From Prevotellaceae bacterium UBA1720 (lineage in GTDB: Bacteria; Bacteroidota; Bacteroidia; Bacteroidales; Bacteroidaceae), in NCBI GenBank assembly GCA_002317475.1, contig DCIS01000160.1, forward strand, positions 32,582 through 42,145: a DNA stretch of 9,564 nt, given 5' to 3'. Below are positions 1-5,269 of the stretch, in pieces (position 1 is the first letter of the stretch; every line of letters starts with the position of its first letter). The notes under the pieces were generated by a model that saw nothing but the letters and a program-made list of their open reading frames with translations, searched no databases and was not told the DNA's origin. Position numbers and translations under genes: made by a program.

Positions 1-20
1 TTCGAGCCCCTGAGGGCGTA
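1..20 (+). tRNA. Probable 3' end of a tRNA gene, truncated by window edge
   Basis: The first bases read like a tRNA T-loop (TTCGAGC, 1-7), the 3' half of a T-stem (CCCTG, 8-12, beginning with the expected C61), seven acceptor-stem bases (AGGGCGT, 13-19) and a discriminator A at 20. No CCA is encoded after it. An intrinsic-type hairpin follows at once, as is common after tRNA genes. The 5' part, including the anticodon, lies outside the window, so isotype and pairing cannot be checked. A chance match or the end of another structured RNA remains possible. Confidence 0.42.
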
Positions 21-21
21 C

Positions 22-51
22 AAAAAGAGATGCATTGCTGCATCTCTTTTT
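22..51. terminator. Perfect 13-bp hairpin, probably a bidirectional terminator
   Basis: Positions 22-34 (AAAAAGAGATGCA) are the exact reverse complement of 39-51, with a four-base loop TTGC (35-38). The A-run on one side and T-run on the other give a U-tract in either direction. On the plus strand it would end the presumed tRNA transcript; on the minus strand it lies about 125 bases beyond the GH9 stop codon and could end that transcript too. The stem is not very GC-rich, so its strength is uncertain. Confidence 0.72.
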
Positions 52-111
52 CTTTTCCCTAACTTTTCGAACTTTCAATATACGAATCATCCGAGATATC
101 GATTATTCAAA

Positions 112-166
112 CCCTTCGAACCATTCAAAACCATCCAAAACCATTCAAACCATCCAAAACCATTCT
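112..166. repeat. Short tandem array of about 10-nt units after the GH9 gene
   Basis: Units of 9-10 nt with consensus CCAT(T/C)CAAAA occur head to tail at 121-130, 131-140, 141-149 and 150-159. A degenerate unit precedes them (112-120) and a partial one follows (160-166). In the sense of the GH9 gene the units read TTTTG(A/G)ATGG and lie just past its stop codon. A CT-rich stretch (164-185) joins the array to the stop codon. No coding potential is evident. Confidence 0.75.
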
Positions 167-175
167 CTACTCTCT

Positions 176-2521
176 CTACTTTCTCAACCCATACAAATAC
201 CCCAGGAGTGCCATTTTGCCACGCATGGTCTCACGTGGTGTGAATTCACCGTTCACCCACATATAGCGCTGGTTGAAGAAACTCTCCTGGCTGGGCCATC
301 CTTCAGTCCATGCTGGATAGCAACGTGTTAGGAGTATCTGTGCATCACCACCATCACCACGGCTCCAGGTCTCAGTACCATTAAAGGGTGTATGTCCGGG
401 ATGCGATTCAGGCACACCATCATTACGCCCCGTGGTATAGCAGTCGGTGATATGACGCTGCCCGAGACCTGTCATCTCGATGGTATTGCTGGGATTGCGT
501 CCCAGACACCAGTCAGCATCGATGTACATAGCCTGCTCCAGTTGCTGTCGCTGCACACGATCCGTAGTGACATAGTGTGCCAGCATCAAGAGTTGCAGAT
601 TCTCTGAGGTCTGCCAACGCTGGTCGTTCGTGGTACGTCGTGAAGGACGCAAGAGGCTGGGGTTTACATGATTCTCATTGGCTTCAAAGCATACACTCTG
701 TTTCATGTAGTCGTACAATTCGGGGTAATGACGCTCGTTAGGGCAAACCAGATAGGCAGCTGTGCCCCACAGTTGGTAACCCTGACGAGTATTCCAAATA
801 CGTGACTCGGGACCCTTCACAATGCTAGCCTCAGCCATAATGTCCTCCCACTTTCTGTCATTGGTGACATTATACAGATAGGCAGCTGCCATCTGACGGA
901 AATCACTACCCCTCATGTATCCATCACCTATCAGCTGTACATCATTCAGTTGCTGGTTCTCCTGCCTCTCAGCAAAGCGGAAAGCCTTGATGGCCTCCTG
1001 AGTATAATACTGCGTCAATGGTTCATTCTTCATCACGCGGAAACAATCTGCCAGCATGGCACAGTTTGCCGCATTGGCCCATGCTGCCATGGTGGTGCAA
1101 CCAGCCTGGAACATAACCTTCCAGTCCTTATCGGGGTTCGTCACACCCTGACTATATGCCTCGCCGTCACGAATGCTCAGGAAGAAGTCCACTTCATTGC
1201 GTGCCTCGTCCACGATGTCGGGAATACCATTGCCACTCTCGGTGATATTCAGGTTGTCCTCGTTGATACGACCATTGGTCAGCAGGTAAGGCAACAAGAG
1301 GTCATAGATATTGCTGACATGTGCCAAGTGACGGTCCCAGTCGAAGGCATCGCTATGCCCACCTTTCACCTCCATGTTCACGGGATTACCTGGCAGACGA
1401 TGTTGCCAAAAATCAGATTGCTGTGCAGCATTGAAGTGAGGCTCGTCCCATACGTCACCACGAATCTTACGCCAATCGGGATGCCAGGGTTGCAGGTCGG
1501 TCTTATAGACGGTGAATCCAGATGGAGCCTCACCGGGAATGAATGCTGGCTGACGAGGAACGGGTGTGATCTTAGGATTGGGCTTCTCACCCAGACGCAT
1601 GTAGTAGTAGCCACGCACGCTGTAGTGATAAGGTTCAAAATACACCTCCTCGTTGATATCGAAGTCCATGCTGCAACCCACATCTTCTACCACCAGACGA
1701 TAGCGTCCAGGTTTAGAGCAGGCAAAATCAATGGTCCAAACATCCGACCCAGTGTCGTTCTTGCGGTTAGCCTCATACTTATAGTCATCCATAGGTTTCC
1801 AGAATTTCACCTTTCCCACCTGTATCTTCTTCTTTGTTTCCACATTATATAACCACACGCGCTTGCCCACGTACGAAGAGTAGTCACGCTGACCTCCATC
1901 ACCCAACCATAGGTATAGGTCGGCAGCATGGATGGTTTGACTGGGCGTATACCCTATCAGATTGACATGTATTGCCTCGGATTGCGAGTAGCAAATATTG
2001 TAGCAGAAAATATCGCCCTCCTTCACATCACATCCGATGCCTGCAGGGAAATGTACGGAGTAGTGCTTACCTTCTATCATGGGTGATGGCAGTTTCAGGA
2101 TAAGCCAATGGTCCAGTTCGCTACTCAGCGTATGGTCTGTGTTCATAGGCTTACTCTTGCGGTAAACAGCCACAGGTTTCATTGTCTTCATCAGTTTTTC
2201 GACAGGCATATCGATGGTCCATCTCTTCATCTGTTTTTCAGCGGGCATATTGATGGTCCATCCTTCAACCTGCATGGCACGTTCCACGTTCAGTCTTTCT
2301 CCAAAGACCACCAACGTGTCATCCCCTTCAGCGAAGGAATGTCCAAGAAACGCACTCTTGCCCGTGCCATTGTCACGATAATGCACCTCTCCATCTCGGA
2401 AATGCACCATAATATGCTCCTTGTCAATCACCTTAGTTTCCAGATACTTAGTAGCAAAAGAAGAGAGCGGAAACAGCAGAAGTACTATTACTCCGATTAC
2501 ACACAATGTTCTATTCTTCAT
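176..2521 (-). CDS. Secreted glycoside hydrolase family 9 (cellulase-type) protein
   Basis: This 781-residue protein has an N-terminal signal peptide (hydrophobic residues about 8-20, likely cleavage after SFA at 23) with no lipobox, so it is probably exported to the periplasm or beyond. Residues 24-180 form an extra N-terminal region containing a 13-residue tandem duplication. An Ig-like domain of the CelD N-terminal type starts near 181 (AIHVNLIGY). The GH9 catalytic domain covers roughly 375-781. D391 and D394 in SDAFDWD match the paired Asp of the GH9 DAGD motif, whose second Asp acts as base; ESGNGIPDIVDE (428-439) and LGRNP (673-677) are further GH9 signatures. The usual C-terminal NEVAINWN motif is not recognisable, and E759 or E764 are candidates for the acid. 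GH9 enzymes mostly cleave beta-1,4-glucans with inversion; the substrate here is unknown. No transporter or other carbohydrate-active gene is nearby, and I see no clear promoter motif upstream. Confidence 0.9.
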   Translation of the reverse strand: MKNRTLCVIGVIVLLLFPLSSFATKYLETKVIDKEHIMVHFRDGEVHYRDNGTGKSAFLGHSFAEGDDTLVVFGERLNVERAMQVEGWTINMPAEKQMKRWTIDMPVEKLMKTMKPVAVYRKSKPMNTDHTLSSELDHWLILKLPSPMIEGKHYSVHFPAGIGCDVKEGDIFCYNICYSQSEAIHVNLIGYTPSQTIHAADLYLWLGDGGQRDYSSYVGKRVWLYNVETKKKIQVGKVKFWKPMDDYKYEANRKNDTGSDVWTIDFACSKPGRYRLVVEDVGCSMDFDINEEVYFEPYHYSVRGYYYMRLGEKPNPKITPVPRQPAFIPGEAPSGFTVYKTDLQPWHPDWRKIRGDVWDEPHFNAAQQSDFWQHRLPGNPVNMEVKGGHSDAFDWDRHLAHVSNIYDLLLPYLLTNGRINEDNLNITESGNGIPDIVDEARNEVDFFLSIRDGEAYSQGVTNPDKDWKVMFQAGCTTMAAWANAANCAMLADCFRVMKNEPLTQYYTQEAIKAFRFAERQENQQLNDVQLIGDGYMRGSDFRQMAAAYLYNVTNDRKWEDIMAEASIVKGPESRIWNTRQGYQLWGTAAYLVCPNERHYPELYDYMKQSVCFEANENHVNPSLLRPSRRTTNDQRWQTSENLQLLMLAHYVTTDRVQRQQLEQAMYIDADWCLGRNPSNTIEMTGLGQRHITDCYTTGRNDGVPESHPGHTPFNGTETWSRGDGGDAQILLTRCYPAWTEGWPSQESFFNQRYMWVNGEFTPRETMRGKMALLGYLYGLRK
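2186..2263 (-). repeat. 39-bp in-frame tandem duplication inside the GH9 gene
   Basis: Positions 2186-2224 and 2225-2263 are adjacent copies of equal length that differ at six of 39 sites. They encode residues 87-99 and 100-112, with consensus (G/R)WTI(N/D)MP(A/V)EK(Q/L)MK. The length is 13 codons, so the frame is kept. The divergence suggests the event is not recent. The repeat lies in the N-terminal region ahead of the Ig-like domain, away from the active site. Confidence 0.9.
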
Positions 2522-2828
2522 GGTAAAATGTGATTTCAGGTTATTCCTTTTGAAAGAAAGGCTGCTTTATTTGTGACCTTTCATTGAACTAATTCATATA
2601 TTTAATAGTGGTAAAATAATTTACCTACAATACACTTTACAAATAACTAAGAAACGAGTCTTACAAGCCTTCGGTATTCCTTCGTAATGCCTCCGTAATG
2701 CCTTCGGAATGATTTTTTCCCATATTTACAATGGAAATTTAAGACATCACATTGTAATTCTGTAAAACATTTTCACCTCTTGTCTTTTTTTACATTATCT
2801 GAGCGAGGAGTTATCTGTTACGCCAAAC
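2522..2828. other. Intergenic region upstream of GH9, no gene seen
   Basis: This 307-bp AT-rich gap separates the DUF3108 stop from the GH9 start, both on the minus strand. It should contain the GH9 promoter, but I found no match to TAnnTTTG on the minus strand; the nearest is a poor one around 2640-2647. No hairpin followed by a U-tract was found after the DUF3108 stop. The only ordered structure is the 11-nt tandem array at 2668-2711. Confidence 0.6.
2668..2711. repeat. Four 11-nt tandem units upstream of GH9
   Basis: Four units of exactly 11 nt lie in perfect register at 2668-2678, 2679-2689, 2690-2700 and 2701-2711. The consensus is CCTTCG(G/T)(T/A)ATG, and every unit starts with CCT and has CG at positions 5-6. 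The array begins 147 bp upstream of the GH9 start codon. The 11-nt period is close to one DNA helical turn, so a bound protein would meet equivalent sites on one face. A binding role is inference; a family of dispersed genomic repeats is equally possible. Confidence 0.8.
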
Positions 2829-3638
2829 CTATTTGACGATTGAGGAAAGAGGGTTGCGAACACCTTCGTAGGAACTGAGGTAGGCCTTGGCAGTACCGAA
2901 CTTGAGGTTGAGGTCGAGACGAACGGGAAGATGGTTGTCGTCATCGGTGACAAAGAAGCGAACAACCTCATTCTCCTTGCTACCTTCCTTCTCGATGAAA
3001 GAGAAGACAAGACAGCGGAACTTGGTCTTGCTATGCTCCTGCTTGACGGTCTCCTTGCCACGATATTCCAGATAGACATTGTCCACCTCGTCACCATCTG
3101 CCATCCAGAACTGCATGCGTTTGTTCTTCTCGAACTGACTGAGTTTGAAGGACCTAGCACGTTGCATCATGCTAATCATGTCATAGACACAGTCCTTGAA
3201 GTCACGCTGACCGTGCTTCACCTTACCTTCTGGATTACGATAAGCTTGCTTCAGATGAGTTCTTCCCTCTGGATAGCTGAACCAGACCTCGTCCACACGG
3301 TATTTCTTACCTTCAAAAGCACCCTTGCGATAATAGAGAGGAATGTTGTCTGAGGGTGAAGTGACAGCTATCAGCGTGTCACGCATGGAGAAGAACTTGT
3401 CGAGCGTGCTACTGGTGCGTGTGATAAGATGGGTACGCATAGCTTTCTCTCCCTGATAAGTGGTATTGCTTACTGAGAAAGTGGCTGTGCCTGCCTTCAC
3501 CCAGACAAACTTCCAGTTGAAGTACAGCTCATAATTGAGTTTCTCGCCAGCCTTGCATGCGGTGTTGACAAGTGGGCATTGGGCATACGAGCCTACAACG
3601 CACAAAAGTAGGACCAGAAGAGAAAAAACCTTGCGCAT
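2829..3638 (-). CDS. Exported DUF3108 domain protein
   Basis: This 269-residue protein starts with a signal peptide (MRKVFSLLVLLLCVVGSYA, likely cleavage after residue 19). The following QC is not in a lipobox context, so it is probably a soluble periplasmic or outer-membrane-associated protein. The rest is beta-rich, and the stretch FFVTDDDNHLPVRLDL (228-243), followed by KFGTAKAYL (246-254), is typical of DUF3108. The family has no firmly established biochemical function. The ATG at 3638 lies one base after the TAA of the DUF1573 gene, so the two genes are almost certainly cotranscribed and probably translationally coupled. No terminator is evident past its TAG stop. Confidence 0.88.
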   Translation of the reverse strand: MRKVFSLLVLLLCVVGSYAQCPLVNTACKAGEKLNYELYFNWKFVWVKAGTATFSVSNTTYQGEKAMRTHLITRTSSTLDKFFSMRDTLIAVTSPSDNIPLYYRKGAFEGKKYRVDEVWFSYPEGRTHLKQAYRNPEGKVKHGQRDFKDCVYDMISMMQRARSFKLSQFEKNKRMQFWMADGDEVDNVYLEYRGKETVKQEHSKTKFRCLVFSFIEKEGSKENEVVRFFVTDDDNHLPVRLDLNLKFGTAKAYLSSYEGVRNPLSSIVK

Positions 3639-3639
3639 A

Positions 3640-4071
3640 TTATTCTTCCGTCATTTCTCCCTCGATGATGAGGCGGACAACTTCGTTGCGTGCATTGCTG
3701 CGAACGGTGATTGTCTTCTGGAAATGACCGGGGAACTTACCTGTACCATTGTAGGTTACATCCACCTGACCCTTCTCGCCTGCCTTGATGGGAGTCTTGG
3801 TGAAAGTGGGGACGGTGCAACCACAACTAGCCAGTGCCTGATGTATCACGAGGGGAGCCGTACCGGTGTTGGTAAACTTGAAAACGCAGGTGCGAACAGG
3901 TTCCTTCACACTGAACACACCAAGATTGCACTTCAGGGTGTCAAACTTGATCTCTGCATAATTCTCCTTTGTCTGCTCTACAGGTACAGTCTTTTCTGCT
4001 GGATTGGAAATGATAGCCGAGGCCAGTAAGGTGGAGCCAAGAAATGCTCCTATCATCAATGTCTTTTTCAT
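3640..4071 (-). CDS. Exported single-domain DUF1573 protein
   Basis: The gene encodes 143 residues from the ATG at 4071. I chose this start because it begins a proper signal peptide (MKKTLMIGAFLGSTLLASA) and sits about 30 bases after a Bacteroidetes-type promoter. The reading frame stays open to 4266, but that extension would cross the promoter and has no plausible N-terminus. The mature part is one DUF1573 domain, an Ig-like fold found in many Bacteroidota: CVFKFTNTG (62-70), the hallmark ASCGCTVP (81-88, Cys83 and Cys85) and ITVRSN (121-126). Its molecular function is unknown; it is likely envelope-located. It is first in a two-gene operon with the DUF3108 gene, with one base between stop and start. 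Confidence 0.92.
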   Translation of the reverse strand: MKKTLMIGAFLGSTLLASAIISNPAEKTVPVEQTKENYAEIKFDTLKCNLGVFSVKEPVRTCVFKFTNTGTAPLVIHQALASCGCTVPTFTKTPIKAGEKGQVDVTYNGTGKFPGHFQKTITVRSNARNEVVRLIIEGEMTEE

Positions 4072-4105
4072 ATCTTCGATGTATTTTGCGTTATACTTTC
4101 TTTTG

Positions 4106-4141
4106 CAAAAGTACGCTCTTTTTTTGAAACACAGACACAAA
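4106..4141 (-). promoter_or_regulatory. Predicted promoter of the DUF1573-DUF3108 operon
   Basis: On the minus strand TACTTTTG (4113-4106) matches the Bacteroidetes -7 element TAnnTTTG, and TTTG at 4141-4138 could be the -33 element. The 24-nt spacing is a little longer than the usual 19-21, so the upstream element is doubtful. Transcription would start near 4100, giving a leader of about 30 bases before the ATG at 4071. Confidence 0.6.
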
Positions 4142-4179
4142 AGTGTGCTAAAAAATGTTGATATGACAGAAAAAGTACT

Positions 4180-4199
4180 CCCAAAATGACATTTTTGGG
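4180..4199. promoter_or_regulatory. Inverted repeat between divergent promoters
   Basis: CCCAAAA (4180-4186) and TTTTGGG (4193-4199) are perfect inverted arms around a six-base spacer. The dyad lies between the minus-strand promoter of DUF1573 and the plus-strand promoter of DUF4286, a suitable place for an operator acting on either. No U-tract follows on either strand, so a terminator is unlikely. Regulatory function is inference from position and symmetry. Confidence 0.35.
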
Positions 4200-4241
4200 C
4201 ATTAATATCGCATAAAATGAAAGATGAAAGCGTTTTTTTCG

Positions 4242-4249
4242 TACCTTTG
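4242..4249 (+). promoter_or_regulatory. Predicted -7 element upstream of DUF4286-ruvC
   Basis: TACCTTTG matches TAnnTTTG exactly and ends 40 bases before the DUF4286 ATG, which predicts a leader of about 35 bases. No exact TTTG lies 19-21 bases upstream; a T-run at 4233-4239 is the closest feature. The promoter probably serves DUF4286 and ruvC, and perhaps the ABC ATPase gene. Confidence 0.6.
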
Positions 4250-4289
4250 CACCTTAAAAATAACACGCATCACATATACGCGCATAAAG

Positions 4290-4604
4290 ATGATTATTTA
4301 CAACACAACATACACGGTTAGCAACGCCGATGCAAAGAACTTCATCATCTGGGCACATGAGGTTTACATCCCCAAGGCAAAGGAAGGTGGCATCCTGACG
4401 AATCCACGCCTGTGCCAGATTCTGACACACAAGGATGAAGAGACGGAATGCTTCTCCCTGCAGTTTGAGGTAGAATCGACTGCCTTGCTGAATCAATGGT
4501 ATGCCAAAAACGGCAAAACACTGGTAGACGAACTGGTCAACACTTTCGGCCAGAGCATTGTAGGATTTGCCACCATCATGAACGATATCACGCTGAGAGC
4601 TTAG
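4290..4604 (+). CDS. DUF4286 family protein
   Basis: The small cytoplasmic protein has 104 residues, with no signal peptide or membrane segment. It begins MIIYNTTYTV, a typical DUF4286 N-terminus. The frame is open back to 4224, but that ATG lies upstream of the predicted promoter, so the ATG at 4290 is the better start. The sequence (HEVYIPKAKEGGILTNPRLCQIL, then a beta-strand rich second half) suggests a compact alpha/beta fold similar to ferredoxin-like monooxygenase-type domains, but this is inference. The function of the family is unknown. It precedes ruvC with a 44-base gap made entirely of heptamer repeats. Confidence 0.85.
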   Translation: MIIYNTTYTVSNADAKNFIIWAHEVYIPKAKEGGILTNPRLCQILTHKDEETECFSLQFEVESTALLNQWYAKNGKTLVDELVNTFGQSIVGFATIMNDITLRA

Positions 4605-4651
4605 AGGTGAGAGTTGAGAGGTGAGAGGTGAGAGATGAGAGTTGAGAGATG
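4596..4651 (+). repeat. Heptanucleotide array from DUF4286 stop to ruvC start
   Basis: Seven uninterrupted 7-nt units with consensus AGAG(G/T/A)TG run from 4603 to 4651, preceded by one degenerate unit (AGAGCTT, 4596-4602). The array overlaps the DUF4286 TAG at its left end, and its last unit ends in the ruvC ATG. It therefore supplies the whole ribosome-loading region of ruvC. The purine-rich AGAGG units resemble weak Shine-Dalgarno sequences, and the two AGAGATG units supply ATG triplets, one at 4635 out of frame and one at 4649 the real start. Confidence 0.9.
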
Positions 4652-5200
4652 GAAGTAGAAAAGATCATACTTGGCATAGACCCCGGTACGAATATCATGG
4701 GATATGGAGTACTGAAGGTACAGAGCAGGAAAGTGGAGATGATAGCCATGGGCGTAATCGACCTGCACAAATATGAGGATCATTACCTGAAACTGGGCCA
4801 CATCTTCGAACGTGTGAGTGGCATCATTGAAGCATATCTGCCTGACGAACTGGCCATCGAGGCTCCCTTCTTCGGCAAAAACGTGCAGAGTATGCTGAAG
4901 CTGGGACGAGCACAGGGCGTGGCTATGGCTGCTGCCATACAGAAGCAAGTGCCCATCACAGAATATGCCCCAATGAAGATCAAGATGGCCATCACCGGCA
5001 TAGGAACAGCCAGCAAGGAGCAAGTGGCAGACATGCTGCGACGTATGCTGAAACTGGATGCCGAGGAGATGGGCAAATACATGGATGCCAGTGACGCTCT
5101 GGGAGCTGCATACTGCCATTATCTGCAGATGAATAGACCCAAAAGCGATTCAAAGATAAAGAGTTGGAAGGAGCTAGCCAGAAAACAAGGCAAGATATGA
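4649..5200 (+). CDS. ruvC: Crossover junction endodeoxyribonuclease RuvC
   Basis: RuvC is the dimeric Holliday junction resolvase that works with the RuvAB branch-migration motor in recombinational repair. The 183-residue protein has the RNase H-like fold with all four acidic metal ligands in their expected contexts: D11 in LGIDPG, E71 in LAIEAPFF, and D146 and D149 in DASDALGAA. Length is close to the family norm of about 170-190, with a short basic C-terminal tail. The ATG at 4649 gives the correct distance to the first catalytic Asp. ruvA and ruvB are not adjacent. It probably shares a transcript with DUF4286; the ribosome-binding region is the heptamer array. Confidence 0.97.
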   Translation: MEVEKIILGIDPGTNIMGYGVLKVQSRKVEMIAMGVIDLHKYEDHYLKLGHIFERVSGIIEAYLPDELAIEAPFFGKNVQSMLKLGRAQGVAMAAAIQKQVPITEYAPMKIKMAITGIGTASKEQVADMLRRMLKLDAEEMGKYMDASDALGAAYCHYLQMNRPKSDSKIKSWKELARKQGKI

Positions 5201-5248
5201 TGGTTGATGGTTTAAGAGTTTAAGGGTTTAAAAGTTAAAGGTTTAAGG
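5199..5248 (+). repeat. Octamer array between ruvC and the ABC ATPase gene
   Basis: Two GATGGTT heptamers (5199-5205, 5206-5212) start on the ruvC stop codon. They run into five units of consensus GTTTAAG(G/A) at 5210-5217, 5218-5225, 5226-5233, 5234-5240 (one base short) and 5241-5248. The array fills most of the 69-base gap. It has no dyad symmetry typical of a terminator. Confidence 0.8.
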
Positions 5249-5269
5249 CTAACGGAAAAGATTGAAAGC

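Noticed and set aside
112..166. CRISPR array
   Set aside because: Units are 9-10 nt and contiguous with no spacers, and no cas genes are present; the same applies to the other three arrays.
950..1852. 300-codon plus-strand ORF antisense to the GH9 gene
   Set aside because: It lies wholly inside a well-supported GH9 frame, has no recognisable domain and reads as low-quality sequence; it is a shadow of codon bias on the other strand.
4072..4266. N-terminal extension of the DUF1573 frame to 4266
   Set aside because: It would run through the predicted promoter and dyad and place about 65 low-complexity residues before a good signal peptide; the ATG at 4071 fits better.
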